A program made the translations under genes and the position numbers. A stretch of DNA of 64,000 nt, taken from positions 1 to 64,000 of the forward strand of contig JAULBX010030041.1 in the NCBI GenBank assembly GCA_032358255.1, given 5' to 3'. Shown in pieces: positions 24,701 to 37,064 of this stretch. This DNA is from Heterotrichella gracilis (lineage: Eukaryota > Sar > Xanthophyceae > Tribonematales > Xanthonemataceae). The notes below the pieces were generated by a model that was not told the DNA's origin, ran no database searches, and saw only the letters and a program-made list of their open reading frames with translations. Each line of letters opens with the position of its first letter. Position 1 is the first letter of the stretch.

Positions 24701-26148
24701 GACCAAAGGCAACACGCCAAAGTACGGCCTCATCTTCCACTCATCCTTCATCGGCAGGGCCAAGCAGCGCAACAAGGGCAGGATTTCGCGCTACCTGGCC
24801 AACAAGTGCTCCATCGCGTCGCGCATTGATTGCTTTTCGGATGCCACCACCAACGTGTTTGGCGAGAAGCTCAAGGAGCAGGTGGGCCATTGGTCAGGTT
24901 TTGAGGGTGATTTGGGGCCACTCAGCAGCGTCTGTAAGGTGGTTGGGGGGCCCCCTAGGCTTGGTGTGCAAGATGGTGTTTGTAGGCAGCAGGCAAGGGC
25001 ATCGGGAGGGAATTTGTGAGGTGTTTTTGGGGACCTAAGGATGGGCGGGTTGTCTGTGATGCACCAGGCTGCATGTAGCCGGTCGGACCCGTTCTTCCAT
25101 CCCCTGCCCTGCCCCAAATTGAGGAGAGCCGTGGTTGTATGAGGAGGGTGTTGCTCTGAACCCTACCCAACCCCTAGCTTTGCCCTGGCCAGAATCCTAC
25201 ACCTGCCCTACACCCCAGATTCCGCGGTATACATCGAGGGTTATTTTACTCAAATAATGACTGTGCCCTAGCCATATCCTAATTCCTGCCCCTCTCCCAG
25301 GTTGAGGAGCGGCTACCGTTTCATGAGGAAGGCGTCGCCCTGAATCTTACCTAAATCCTAGCTTGCCCTAATCATACCCCTAATCCCTGTTCTGCCTCTT
25401 TCCCAGGTTGAGGAGCGGCTGCGGTTTTACGAGGAGGGCGTGGCCCCCCGCAAGAACCTGGACGTGATGCAGGAGGCAATCGGGCAGGTGGCAGGGGAGG
25501 GGGCGCCCGCCGAGGGGGAGAAGAAGAAGAAGAGCAAGAAGGGGAAGCGGGCAGCCGAGGAGGAGGTGGCTGTGGAGGCTGAAGCAGGTGGGTGGGGGGG
25601 GTGTGGGTGGGTGGGGAGGTGTAGGGGCGTGTGGGTTGCTGGCAGTGGTGGGGTACGAGAGTATGTGGTGAAGGGTGGGTGGAGCAGGGGACAGGTTGGT
25701 GTGGCAATGAGAGGGCGTGGGTTGCAGGTAGCGATGGTGGTGGTGTCCTATGTGTATACTGGTGGCGTTGTTTGGTTGATGGGGGTGGCGGAGGGGTAGT
25801 GGGTGCGTGTCCGCATGTGTTCAGCTTGTGGGCGTCTTGCTTCCAGTGGCTGTGTGTCGCTACATGCATGCATGTGAGGGTACGAACAAAGGGAGTTCCA
25901 GCGCATGTGCTGAGGTGCCGAGCTCAGCCAGGAATGATGACTGGTTTGGGGTTTTACCCTTATCATCTTGCCATGCATGTGCTCAGCCAGCAGTGCGCAG
26001 TTGCTCACGTCTGTTCCCCTGTTGTGCAGCTGGTGGGGATGATGAGAAGCCCAAGAAGAAGAAGAAGAAGGACAAGGAGCCAGCTGCCGCTGCCGTGGAG
26101 GAGCAAGGGGAGAAGCCAAAGAAGAAGAAGAAGAAGGTGGAGGCATGA
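21782..26148 (+). CDS. NOP56: Nucleolar protein NOP56, box C/D snoRNP core
   Basis: Core scaffold of the box C/D snoRNP that guides 2'-O-methylation and early processing of pre-rRNA, working with NOP58, fibrillarin and the 15.5K protein in the nucleolus. Exons 21782-22036, 22653-22874, 23203-23433, 23760-23997, 24619-24881, 25407-25587 and 26030-26148 close in phase, about 502 residues. ATG 21782 starts [18 protein letters not shown], the usual NOP5NT start. The NOSIC region has [20 protein letters not shown] and the Nop domain [37 protein letters not shown] and [22 protein letters not shown] follows. The tail is rich in Lys/Glu ([20 protein letters not shown]), typical of NOP56/58. The Nop56-type DEIGQ segment near the N-terminus and overall match favour NOP56 over NOP58. 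Five of six introns carry copies of neighbouring exon edges or simple repeats. Confidence 0.97.
22563..22596 (+). repeat. Copy of the NOP56 exon 2 start
   Basis: AGGTGAAGAAGGACAAGAAG occurs here and at the real acceptor (22651). The two are separated by CCCTAAACCCC-type repeats (about 22604-22636). Confidence 0.9.
23048..23081 (+). repeat. Tandem 17-bp repeat
   Basis: TGATACTGCTGAAAAAG twice in direct succession in a NOP56 intron. Confidence 0.9.
23101..23136 (+). repeat. Copy of the NOP56 exon 3 start
   Basis: AAGTGAAGTTCAATGTGAAC plus AAGGCAGACAACAT, a near copy of the true exon start at 23203-23235. Its AG|GT has become AA|GT. Confidence 0.9.
24084..24143 (+). repeat. Composite copy of two parts of NOP56 exon 4
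   Basis: 24084-24107 equals 23886-23909 and 24108-24143 equals 23970-24005, i.e. the exon end with its donor, minus 60 bp in the middle. Matches appear exact over both parts. Confidence 0.9.
25110..25341 (+). repeat. Two decayed copies of the NOP56 exon 6 start
   Basis: At 25110-25154 (ATTGAGGAGAGCCGTGGTTG) and 25291-25341 (CTCTCCCAG then GTTGAGGAGCGGCTACCG). The true acceptor is at 25406. The second copy still has a good acceptor but meets a stop 18 codons on. Confidence 0.9.
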
Positions 26149-27563
26149 GCAGGGGACAGCCTCTGGATGCATGCATCAGCCAGCCACTCACTGCAACCAG
26201 GTTGCAGCAGCAGCCAGCCTACTAGGGTTTAGGGTGCGAGCAGGGAACGCACGCGGGATTGCGATGGGGCATGCAGTCGACAGGGGGCAAAGTGTGCACG
26301 GGGTAGCTGGGGCGCAGGGGATTGCGTCAAGTGACTTGGGGGTTACGCTGCTGATTCATACAAGTGCCAGCGGGGGGTGGCTATACGCGCAGGGTGAGGT
26401 GGCGTGCCACCAACCACTGGGTACGAAGTCAGCGAGGGAGTGGGAGGGGATTTGGGGGAGGGGGGGCGATCAGCTGACAGCAACTCCTGGGTTTGACAGT
26501 TGCAGCGAGGGGAGTCAAGATGCAGTTGTTGATGCGGACTGGGCTTTTACCGCTGTGCTGGCGCGGTATGGGATAATAGGCCTGTTATCAGAGGGATAAA
26601 TGGGGGGTGTTACACATAATTAGGTTGAAGTGTAGGGCATGGGCTCATGAGGTGCCATAGCATGGCCCTGCACAGCCCACAACTGCCACCTCTCAATACG
26701 CGGCAGGCAATTTTTGCTACTTGTCATGCATTTAGAAGTTGATCTGCTTACGCGGCGTGGGGCCCTCTTACGTGAGCCTTCACCATTGGTGCATCGTGAC
26801 AGTGGGCAGTGCTTGAACAAGTGAATGGTCAGCAACAACAGTGAATGTCGTGGTGGTGTATGGTTTAGGACGCATTGCCACGTGCCACGTGCTGTAGCCC
26901 AAATTTTGCGCAGAATCACCCTCACTTAGCACTGGATTCCGGTGATTTAAGATTTGCTGCAGCACCACCGGTATGACTTGTGGTTGGGTGTCTGGGCTGC
27001 AGCAGCTGTAATAGCAACCATGAGCATCCAGCGACTCTTTGATTAGCATAGCACCTGTGCTCTTTAGGAGGCTATCAATGATACCAAGTACCATTATCTC
27101 AGACTGGGCCCCTCTTGGCCTGTGTGTATGTGGGCTGTAAGCCACTTACTGGGCTGCAGCTGCACCTTGCCAGGCTGGGCACCTTGCCAGGCTGAGCCCA
27201 AAGCATGGGCCTAAAAGAAAATAATTTAGGACCCCGGGTCCACAGCAGACGATTGATAGGCAATGCACTTGGTCTGGGTGGGAAAAGCAAGTCACGAATA
27301 TTCTATGAGGAAATGTCATAAAACAAAACGGGTGGGCAACGCTGTCATGTTGATGTTATTCACAAACTAAAAGATCAAAATAAGCCAACGGCGGCACGCA
27401 CAAAATTGCAGTGTTGAATACACAGAAAATGGGGCAGGGAACTGCACAACAACCGCTGAGCGCCAAGGTGCCGTGACCAACAACTTACGCGGTGGAAAAC
27501 GCATAAATAAGTACTTTTCAAAGGAACTGTTTTTGCTGTTGTATCAGATTGCGCACGCAGCAA
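26149..27563. other. Intergenic region
   Basis: Between convergent NOP56 and the first F-box pseudogene. No supported gene or notable repeat. Confidence 0.5.
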
Positions 27564-28876
27564 TCAGCAATGGGCTCCCCAGCTGTCCTTGAACTCCCAA
27601 GGGAAGCCCTGCAGGTCAGCGTCAGTGGGCTGGCAGTCCAGGATCGCTCCCCCCCCCTCCCGCTTCCTCCAGCAATACCCCCCTTTCACCTGCGGGGCAA
27701 TGCGCATCCAGGTGCCCGGCGCGGTGTGCAGCTGCAGGCGCAGGGGGTGCAGGCTCCTCCACACCAGGCGCTGCAGACTCGGAAGCACCGGCACCACCAC
27801 CTCCTCCTCCACCTTCGCAGCCCCTTCACCCCCCACTTGGACACCCGCAAACACCACCTGGAGGTGCTTCAAGCTCCCCAGGTGCGGCAGCGACGCCATG
27901 AAGGGCGCATACTCCTGCCTGGACCCCAGCGCGATGGCCATCCTCTCCAGCAGCATGCCTCGGCCCTGCCACTGCGGCCCGCCCGGCATCAGAGTGAGGT
28001 GGCTGCCAGGCGAAACCACCGGCTGCGCCAAGTCGAGGGTGCGCAGCACGACAGGCAGGCAGGCTCCATGCATGGTGACCCCCTGACTTGTGCTGATTGC
28101 CAGCCGCTCCAAACCAGGTGGCAGGCTGCCGGGCCGCAGGGCGATGGACGCGCCTCCCTCCAACTCTAGGCTGCGCAGCGCGGTGCATGCAGCCAGGTCT
28201 AAGTCCTCGTCCCCGCAGAGGAGGACAATCCCCAGCGTGGAGAGGTGCGACAGGGTGCGCAGCTGGTGCAGGAGCCGGCTGGGGTGGGCCTGGAGGGGTG
28301 CGCTGGCAGAGATGCGCAGGCGGTGGAGGGAGGCGGGGAGCGTGATGGCTTTCGGCTCTCCGCTGTTGATAGTCAGGCTGGTGAGCCCCGTGAGGCTACC
28401 TAGTAGCCGCAGGTCTAACTTTTCCCTCCAGTAGGTCAACTCCAGGTTGGTGAGGCTGGTGAAGCCCCGCAAGATCCCACCCGCTGCGGTGCCCATCGCC
28501 CAGCCCATATCCTTCAGTTGGAGCTGGGTCAGGTGGTGGGGCGACAGGCTGCCCAGCACCCACCACACCAGCCGCTCGTCGTAGCTGCTCATCAGCGTCA
28601 AGTCGACGCTTTTGGAAGCTCTCAGGCGCGGGAGCAGCCAGGCAACCAGGTGGGTCAGCTCGGGGCTGCCAGCACGCTCATAGTCGCCCCACAGCATGTC
28701 CATGTACGAGTGGTCGTCGTCAGTGAGGGTAAAGTGGTCCCACGCAGTACTGGGCACGTCCAGGGCTTCTTTCCAGGCCTTGCACACCTCCTGGGCCCTG
28801 CCCTGGGACTGGAAGTTCACCCGGGCTAGGATGTTTGGAGCAGGGAGGACGGGAGGGAGTGGATGGTGGTGGCCAT
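27564..28876 (-). pseudogene. F-box/LRR protein, frameshifted at the N-terminus
   Basis: Minus strand, intronless. The family start ATG is at 28876 (MATTIHSLPSSLLQ), but one base is missing in the F-box: the paralogue reads CTCCAGAACATCC, here CTCCAAACATCC, so the start frame meets a stop four codons on. The rest (NILARVNFQSQGRAQEVCKAW to the end FPWEFKDSWG) is fully open in another frame to the stop at 27564, about 430 residues. LRR-like segments include LTSLTINSG and LERLAIS. F-box proteins are substrate receptors of SCF ubiquitin ligases. Recent decay, sequencing error or use of an upstream start (ATG 28907 is in the open frame, giving a protein with a changed F-box start) are all possible. 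Confidence 0.75.
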
Positions 28877-29631
28877 CGCAGGCACCTGCAACAAAGTGGG
28901 CCAACACGGTTTAAGAAATATTTTCATGGTCATATCATGGGGTGAGCACTTGAAGCTTGGAGAGAGTGGGCGTTCACCTGGTGATGCGTTGTCATTATGC
29001 ATGCATGCATGTGCATGTGATACTACCTTGATAAAGTTTCTTCAGTGGCGTTACAGATCTTCTTGGCAAACGAGCAAGTGGTGGCAGGCTTGCGAGAGCT
29101 TTAGAGAACGTTATAGCAGCAGGTGTGGTGTGATATGTGCCACATAACATGTGGGCGTTCTTGCAGCGTGCAACCGAGTCAGCGAGTGAAGGAAACGCCA
29201 GTCCTCCTTATGTTCACTCGATACTCCAACAGTCGACCCTTTGCAGATCTTCTTGAGGACGTCCAAGAACTTCAACACGGAGCTGTCAGCCGCAGCTTGC
29301 TTCAAGGTATTGGCGACCTTCCCTCCATATGCATGTATGCAACACATCTGCAGCTCCCTTGCTCAAACTCTCCTAAGGTGCTGGCTTTCCCTGCTTGCGA
29401 GTTGAGACAAGCTGTAAGTTGTGTAGTCACTAGTCGAAAGGTTCTACCACAGTGCAACCGCTCTGATAGCACCTCCCGTTTGCAAAGGCGTCAGCAACAA
29501 GGTCACACATCAAGCTCTTCCCCAGTTGCTGTAGAAGACGTGCTTCCTCACAACCCACGAGCAAAACACCAGAACTCCCACGTGAGCTTGTTGCCCACTC
29601 TTGGTGCAGGGCACCCACTGTACCTGCTCCG
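28877..29631. other. Intergenic region between divergent F-box paralogues
   Basis: Lies between a minus-strand and a plus-strand copy. ATGCATGCATGCATG near 28998. No gene supported. Confidence 0.5.
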
Positions 29632-30947
29632 ATGGACACCACCATCCACTCCCTCCCGCCCGCCATGCTCCAGAACATCCTTGCCAGGCTCGACCTGCAG
29701 TCCCAGGGCAGGGCCCAAGTGGCGTGCAAGGCATGGAAGGAAGCACTGGACGTGCCCAGCGCCGCCTGGGACCACATAGACGTGACAATTGAGGACATGG
29801 CGCATGCGTCTCACTTGTTTGCTACCTATGGTAATGGTGCCAGCTGGGAGTGGCCCTATTTCGCCGCATGGTTGCTACCTCGCCTGAGAGCAACCAGAAG
29901 CATACATTTAACACTCGATCTTGAAGAGGTTGTTGACGAGCGGCTGGTGTGGTGGCTGCTGGGCTGCATATTGCCGCACCAACTGAACCACCTCAACATG
30001 GGCGAGCAGCGGTGGGCGATAGGCGCTGCAGCATTCAGCGCGCTGGGAGGCTTCACCAGTCTCACCAGCCTGGAGCTGGCGTTCTGTAGCCATCCTGGTG
30101 ACCTGTGGGTGCTGGGGTGCCTCACCTCACTCACCAGCCTGATTCTGCAAACTGATGACCCTGGCCCTACCACGCTGCCAACATCGCTCCACCGGCTGCG
30201 GTTGACTGCCGATGACCCCTTGCAAGACCCCCCCCGCCACATCCTACAGCAGCTGCGCACCCTGCCCCACCTCAGCACACTGGCAATTGCCTTTTCCTCC
30301 AACGTGGACCTGGATTTGGCTGCCTGCACCGCACTGCGCTGGCTGGAGGTGGTGGGGAGAGATGCGAACATCACCCTACTGCATGACAGCTTGCCACCTG
30401 GCTTGGAACGGCTTGCAATCAGCACAGGCCAGGGCGTCACAATGCAAGGGGCGTGCCTGCCCCCTGCGCTGCAAACACTCGACCTGGCCCCGCCCTTGCC
30501 CTCGCCAGCCAACTACCTCGCATGGTTCCCAAATGGCCCACAGTGGCAAGACCGAGGCATGTTGCTGGAGCGGATTGCGATTGGGCTGGGGCGGCGCTCA
30601 GAGTACGCCCTGTTCACTGCGTCCCTGCCACACCTTGGGAGCCTGAAGCACCTGCAGGTGGTGCACATCAACCATGGGAAGTGCCACATGTGGAGGAGGA
30701 GGTGGTGGTGCCGTTCCTGCTCAGTTTGCAGCGCCTGGCATGGAGGAGCACGCACCCCCTGCGCCTGCAGCTCCACACTACACCAGGTGCAGCACCGGGC
30801 AGCTGGATACACACGCATGCGGGTGAGGACTATTGCTGGAGCAAGCACGAGGAGGGGGGCGGTGCTATTGTAGATGACCAACCCGCTGATGCTGACCTGC
30901 AGGGTTTCCCTTGGGAGTTCAAGGACAGCTGGGAGGCCAGCCGGTGA
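29632..30947 (+). pseudogene. F-box/LRR protein with a C-terminal frameshift
   Basis: ATG 29632 (MDTTIHSLPPAMLQNILARL) opens an intact F-box and LRR region (SLTSLELAF, SLTSLILQT, GLERLAIS). The family frame is lost between about 30664 and 30690, after GSLKHLQVV; the conserved C-terminus (EEEVVVPFL, SLQRLAWRS, GFPWEFKDSW) continues in another frame to a stop at 30945-30947. Unshifted, translation ends at 30873 with a non-conserved tail. A truncated but functional protein cannot be excluded, since F-box and most LRRs are intact. Confidence 0.8.
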
Positions 30948-31839
30948 TTGCTGTGTGACACATATTGTTACAAGGCTGAAGTGCAAAACCACTTGTGAGT
31001 TCACATAAAGTTTGTTGCCACCGCGTGCCGCAGTCATTGTGTGTTAATGGTCACATGCGTTCCAAGCCTTAGGTGTTACACCTTGTTTACACGTGGTTAC
31101 ACATGGCACCGCGCATGTGACTAATAATTAGTGGCAGCCTGCGAGCCTGGGCCACTATAGTTGGTGAGCACTAATAATATAGCCACTAGAGTGGCTATTG
31201 CAGCTACGGGGTCTTGCTGCAGCGGGATCCTCGAGGCTTGAGGGTGGTACCCCATGGTGATTTCATTCAATATGACCCATATGATATCATACTGACAAGC
31301 TTTGCAACATGTAAAATTCAATACTGATTTTGGCAAGCGGTATGAAAGGAATTATTTACAATCTCGCAAGCGCAGATGGTATGAAGTGTACAGGATAGGG
31401 TTGTTGGCGCAAAGGGATCTAGGGCTGCCGGTTCACCTGGCTGTATTGCTGAGACATGTGTGATGTCATTGACTAAGGAAAGAAAAAAAGAAAAGAAACG
31501 GGCGCCCCCACACACGGCGGCACTGACACCACAAGCCAGCAATGTTGAGAAACACAGGGTGAGCAGCAACCAGTGGAACATGGCATGGGTAACAAGGGCA
31601 TACTATGGCGTGGGTAACAAGGGTTATTAGCACCTAAGCATAGCCCTGATAATGCTTGTGCAGTGTACGAATATAATATTATTGTTAAGAATAATACTAT
31701 CAGTTAGGCTAACCAACAAAGTCATGTTGCTTCCAAGGTCCAGCAAGCGCTTGAAATTCACAACATCCCCCGTCGCTGTCGCTGTGGCTCACCGCCATTG
31801 TACTAGCGCCTCAGCCCTTGGCTTTTGCATGCACAGCAA
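30948..31839. other. Intergenic region between convergent F-box paralogues
   Basis: No gene supported. Sequence near 31390-31450 is weakly similar to intron sequence of the paralogue near 37790-37845. Confidence 0.45.
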
Positions 31840-33207
31840 TCAACGCTCGGTGCCCAGGTTGTCCTTGAACTCCCATGGGAAACCGCCCATGTCAGCATCA
31901 GTGGACTCACAATCCAGAACTGCCCCGGCCCACCCGTGCTTCCTCCAACAATATGCCTTACCCGCCTGCGGGATGATGCCCATAGTGGTCCCCGGTGCAG
32001 TATGGAGCTGCAGGCGCATGGGGTGGATGCTTTTCCATGCCAGACGCTGCAAGCTGGGCAGGAACGGTACCACCACCACCCCTGCAGCTGCCTTCCCCCT
32101 TGTTTTGGCACCGGCGAACACCACCTGGAGGTGCTTCAAGCTTTCCAGGTGCGGCAGGGACGCTGTGAAGAGGGCGTAGTCCTGTCGGCTCCCAAGCACT
32201 AGTGACATCCTCTCCAGCAGCATACCACAGCCCTGCCACTGCGGCCCATCTGGAAACCTTGCAAACTGGTTGCCTTGATGAGCCCACAGCCTAGCCAGGT
32301 CGAGTGTTTGCAGCGTAGGGGGCAGGCAGTCGCCGCGCATTATGATGCCCTGCCATGTTCTGATCGCCAGCCGTTCCAAGCCAGGTGGCAAGCTGCCGCG
32401 TTGGAGGGTGATGGGCTCCTCAGAAGAGAACTGCAGGCGGCGCAATGTGGTGAAGGCGGCGAAGTCTAGGCCCACTTGATCTGTCACGCCAAGGTTTGCT
32501 ACCAGAGTGGTAAGGTGAGGCATGGCATGCAGCTGTTGTAGGAGTTGGCTGGGGTGGTCGTGCAGAGGAGGGTCGGTAGACAGCTGCAGCCAGTGGAGCG
32601 AAGTTGGCAGCGTGATTGGCGCAGGTCTGTTACCATCCTCATCCGCCAAGTCATCGAGCAGCGCGGTCAGGGCCAGGCTGGTGAGTGAAGTGAGGCTGCT
32701 CAGCGATGCCATGTTGCGACCCGATGTGGGGTAGTCCAGATCCAGGCTGGTGAGGCTGGTGAAGACTCGCAACGTGCTGAATGCTGCACGAGTCATGCCC
32801 CAGTCCAGATCCCGGATGCACAGCTGCTGCAGTTGGTGTGGCAACAAGCAGGCCAGCAGCCACCACACCAGCCGCTCATCTCCCCCGTTGTCTTGGTCTG
32901 TAAGTGCCAGGTTGATTTTTTTGGCTGCTTTCACTCGAGGGAGCAGCCATGCGGCAAAGTAGGGCCACTGCAGACCACGCCCGTAGGTAGCCCACACCGT
33001 TTCCATATACACGTGGTCGTCCCCCGTCAGGTTTATGTGCTCCCATGCAGTACTGGGCACGTCCAGGGCATCCTTCCAGGCCTTGCACACCACCTGGGCA
33101 CGCCCCTTGTCCTTCAGGCCGACCCTGGCCAGGATGTTCTGGAGCAGTGAGGGTGGGAGGTCGTGGATGGTGGCCATAGTGACTGGTGCGGCAGGTGCCT
33201 GCAGCAA
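31840..33207 (-). CDS. F-box/leucine-rich-repeat protein (intact family member)
   Basis: Single-exon gene of 455 residues from ATG 33207, or 445 from the family start ATG 33177 (MATIHDLPPSLLQNILARV), which I think more likely. F-box at residues ~1-45 of the shorter form: LPPSLLQNIL, KDKGRAQVVCKAWKDAL, AWEHINL. Then irregular LRRs (FTSLTSLDLDYP, SLTSLTSLALTAL, HLTTLVANLG, LERLAIRTW, LQTLDLARL) and a conserved C-terminal region (SLQRLAWKSIHPMRLQLHT, YCWRKHG, GGFPWEFKDN). F-box proteins of this build recruit substrates to SCF ubiquitin ligases; the target is unknown. It is the only one of five paralogues here without a frame break. The repeated WEFKDS end has no known meaning to me. Confidence 0.85.
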   Translation of the reverse strand: MLQAPAAPVTMATIHDLPPSLLQNILARVGLKDKGRAQVVCKAWKDALDVPSTAWEHINLTGDDHVYMETVWATYGRGLQWPYFAAWLLPRVKAAKKINLALTDQDNGGDERLVWWLLACLLPHQLQQLCIRDLDWGMTRAAFSTLRVFTSLTSLDLDYPTSGRNMASLSSLTSLTSLALTALLDDLADEDGNRPAPITLPTSLHWLQLSTDPPLHDHPSQLLQQLHAMPHLTTLVANLGVTDQVGLDFAAFTTLRRLQFSSEEPITLQRGSLPPGLERLAIRTWQGIIMRGDCLPPTLQTLDLARLWAHQGNQFARFPDGPQWQGCGMLLERMSLVLGSRQDYALFTASLPHLESLKHLQVVFAGAKTRGKAAAGVVVVPFLPSLQRLAWKSIHPMRLQLHTAPGTTMGIIPQAGKAYCWRKHGWAGAVLDCESTDADMGGFPWEFKDNLGTER

Positions 33208-34741
33208 GTGGCAGCAACGAGCTCAAGCAGGTTTGGGTTGGTGGCTGTTCAGGGGTTGTTGAAGAATGCGCATGCGAGGCAGTAAACTTGTCCCAGCTAC
33301 TGGGAGGGTACAGCGAGTGTGACCGCTTGCTAATGGGATGAGAGGAAATTGGAAAAGCAGAGCGTCGTATGCAGCGTGGGGGAAGCATGTTATTGGTACC
33401 ATTCAAAGCAAGTATGCAGCAGACACGGCTGAAAACTTGGCCACTCAAATTCAACAGAGCGTGATGCAAAACAGGTGCATGTACATATGTTTATGCGTGC
33501 ATATGCAGTAGTACACCGCCGCACTTCAAGCGAACTGAAGAGGGACTGCAGTAAAGCAGCATCATATTGAAGCACACACTAGAACATACCGTCCAGGCTT
33601 CAAGGGTGCTGTTGCTGACGCCAATTTAGATTCGTGCCACCCCTGGCATCACCCAGAGCCTGGCTTAGACACTACTCATCCCCTTCCTTGTCTCGCTTGG
33701 ACACTAGATGTATCCTTATTGCTGAGAGGGGTACACCGTGTAAGCTTGCCAGCACGTCAATATCATACCAAGTCTGGTTGCTGGGGAAACTGTTCGAACA
33801 GCAGCTGGGGACCCATATTACAAGCTGCTATTATTTTCTCAGAATACTTGCGAGTCTTCCAGTCTTCGCTTGCATCTATACTCGGAATAAAACCATTATT
33901 CACCTTTCTGCCTTTCTGCGCTACCGTTAGCCACTCGCGAGTACCCGAGAAAGGTCGCAAGTGCATGCATGCATTCGCTAATTGAGTGCACGTTTCTTAC
34001 CGCAAGAGGGGGCCACCGCATGCCGCGGTCGCTGTGCGTTCTTTCTGACGCCGCTTCCACTTATTGTTGTGTCCTGCCCTGTCCTTGATTGTCAACGCTG
34101 CAGCTGCTAATTTGGTGCAGGCGGTAGCAGGTGGCTACCTAAACCCTAGTAGGGTTCTGATAGGGTTTCCTGTTTCTTAGGGCTGAGCGACATTCAGCAT
34201 ATGGCGACAGTCCCCGGGGTGACTGCCTGGGTTGCAGTAACTGCCTACGGTATCACTCACCATAGTCTTGCATGCACGTGGCAGTGCCGGTCTTTGGAGA
34301 GGGGTGGGTGGGGCGCAACACAGGTGTTCTTCAAACACCCCATGGGGCCAACCTTGCACGTTCTTATAGGTATACATCACTTTCATGTTGTTACACACGC
34401 CACCTTCAACTTTATCTAGAAGCGACGCTACTGAAAATCCATTATTGCATTTGTACATTGAAAGGGCTGGGTGGTAAGGTAACGACTGCAGTTGATTGAA
34501 CTACACACCCAGCCCAATCTCAAAGCATGGGCAGCACTGGAGCACTGCGGCAGGAGTCCTTAACCTGCAGGAATGCAAATAATTGCCTCTAGACTGGACT
34601 TCAAAGTGTCTGTGAAGCAAGTGGCCCGAGGCTCCCTACAACACACACTGTGTCCCAACGCTTGGCTGCCCAATAAAAGACACCTCAGCAGACCTCAGCT
34701 CTTAGCCTGTCTATGCATGCCCAGCAATGACCATTCCATCC
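33208..34741. other. Intergenic region between F-box paralogues
   Basis: No supported gene. Short GGGTTT/CCCTAA fragments near 34140-34165. Confidence 0.45.
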
Positions 34742-36068
34742 TCAGCTGTCCTTGAACTCCCAAGGAAACCCCCGCAGGTCAGTATCAGTGGTGCAATAGT
34801 CCAGGACTGCCCCACCGCCCCTCCCATGCTTTCGCCAGCAATATGAGCTATCCACCCGCGGGATGATGCCCATACTGGTCCCCGGTGCTGTATGGAGTTG
34901 CAGCCGCATGGGGTGCATGCATCTCCACGCTAGACGCTGCAAGCTGTGCAGGAAAGGCACCGCCACCTCCTCCTCCTCGTCAAGTGCAGCTGCCTCATCC
35001 CTCGATTGGCCAGGTGCACCGGCAAACACCAGTTGCAGGTGCTTCAAGCTTGTGATGCCATGAACGCCGCATACTCCTGTCTGCACCCCAGCGCGATGGC
35101 TATCCTCTCCAGCAGCATGCCTGTGCCTTGCCACTGCGGCCAGCTTGGCAGTGAGATACGATACTTTCCGTCTAGACGCGCTTTGACCGTCTTGGGTGTC
35201 AGCGGAGCCAGATCCAGTGTTTGCAGCGCGGGGGACAGGCAATCGCCATGCATGGCAACTCCATCTGCTGAGGTCATCGCGAGGCGCTCCAGACCAAGTG
35301 GCAAGCTGCCGGGTCTCAAGGTAAACGGGCCACCCCCCTTAACCTCCAGGCAGCGCAGCGCGGTGCACGCAGCAAAGTCCGGGGCCACGCTGACTCCAGA
35401 GCGGAAGACTACCCTCAGCGTGGTGAGGTGCGGCAGGGTGCACAGCTGTCCTAGCACGTGGCTTGGCGAGCCTTGCTGTGCGTTGATGGTTGACAGCTGC
35501 AGCCGATGAAGCGATGTTGGCAGTGTGACTGGACCGGGACTGGCCGCAGCAGCGTGCAGGGCCAGGCTGGTGAGTGAGGTGAGGCTGCTCAGCACATGCA
35601 GGTCAGCATTGTATCTCCAGCAAGTCATCTCAAAGCTGGTGAGGCTTGCCAGTGCTGGCAGCGTATTGAACCTGCAGTGCTTGTCACCCCATTTTCCTCA
35701 CTGCGTAGCTGCTTCAGTTGGTGGGGCAGCATGTCGGACACCAGCCACCACACCAGGTGCTCAGCGAAAGTGCCGCCCTGTCCTGTCAGTGACAAGTCAA
35801 TCGCTCTGGCTGCCTTCATGCGTGGGAGCAGCCATGAGGCAAAGAAGGGCCAATACAGGGTGTCATAAACCCCGTAGGTACACCACAACCCGTTCATGTA
35901 GCTCATGTCTTCATTTGTGAGGTGTATGTAGTCCCACACAGCGCTGGGCACGTCCAGTGCTTCCTTCCAGGCCTTGCACACCACCTGGGCACAGCCTTGG
36001 GACTGCAGGCCAAGCCTTGCCAGGATGTGCTGAAGCAGTGAGGGTGGGAGAGAGTGGATGGTGGCCAT
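34742..36068 (-). pseudogene. F-box/LRR pseudogene with two frameshifts
   Basis: Family start ATG 36068 (MATIHSLPPSLLQHILARL); an in-frame ATG also lies at 36143. F-box and first part are open, the frame is lost near 35680 (before LTSFEMTCW), regained in another frame through LRRs (SLTSLTSLALH, HLTTLRVVF, LERLAMTS), and lost again near 35050, where the conserved segment between FMAS and SLKHLQLVF is shortened. The last part ends GFPWEFKDS at the stop 34744-34742. Confidence 0.85.
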
Positions 36069-36143
36069 CGGGGTAGGTATCTGCATCAAGGTGGGAACAA
36101 GCTTATCCTTTGGTCTGGTGACTACCACTGGTTGCGCAGGCAA

Positions 36144-37064
36144 GCTTCAAGTGGAAGCGCAGTTGGGGAAACAGGGGGCCCAATCCAAGGTTGCTGACAG
36201 GAGAAGAGTGAACCTGTTGCAACGTGGGAACCATCTAAACCAGTTTGGACAATATTATAAAACAGCTAGCAGACAAGGCCGGGGACTACGAGTTAGGGTT
36301 GGGCCAAGTAGAATGCATGCATATTGATGCATGCATAATTGATGCATTGCATGGCATACCTTTCAGCTACTTCTGAATAACTGCGGCTATAACACTACTG
36401 CTGAGTCAACTAGCGTCGCGTCGAGTACTAGCTTTGTCCTCTCGTACCGGTGCAAAGGCACAGTTGCCTGATGCCACCTTCGAGTCGTGCCTTTTGCCAC
36501 AGAAACAAACGTACGCTGTGCAGCTTGTACTCGTCACACTTTGTATATCCAGAAAGTGTATTGTAAAGACCGCTTGCCGAGCTTTTGTAAACTGTATCGG
36601 AATGCCAGCCACGTCTATTGCAAACACTGTTATTAGGGACTGTTCGAGTATCGAGTTGACTTCTACTAGAAGTTCTAGGCTCCAGCCTGCACTCATAGCA
36701 CACGCTGCTACTACTTTTTCACACTTCCTCTTAATCCTGCTGGGTTTTGGCTTGCAATCTGCTGGTCCTGGAGGATATCTATAGTGCCACAGAAATATTA
36801 ATGAACATGGTAAATTAGTCTCGCGGCATGTGCATGCATGTGAAAGTGCTTTGCAAGTTGGACGTAGTTGCGGGCTCCCTATGCACGTGGCGTTATTTTG
36901 TCGCATATCCAACTGAAAGCTTACATGGGTTGGAAACAACATATCATGCGCACTCCGTACCTTGCCTGTTTTGTTCCAGCAGCGACTGTTCACCTCACAC
37001 ACCTGGCAATGCTTTGCACCTTCACCTCTACTCCCAGCTGTATTAAATTGCAAGTGCACACCGC
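36144..37064. other. Intergenic region between divergent F-box paralogues
   Basis: No gene supported. ATGCATGC clusters at about 36313-36345 and 36829-36842. Confidence 0.45.

Noticed and set aside
22037-26029. Intronic box C/D snoRNAs in NOP56, as seen in animals
   Set aside because: Scattered TGATG and CTGA occur but no pair with terminal stem and correct spacing was found.
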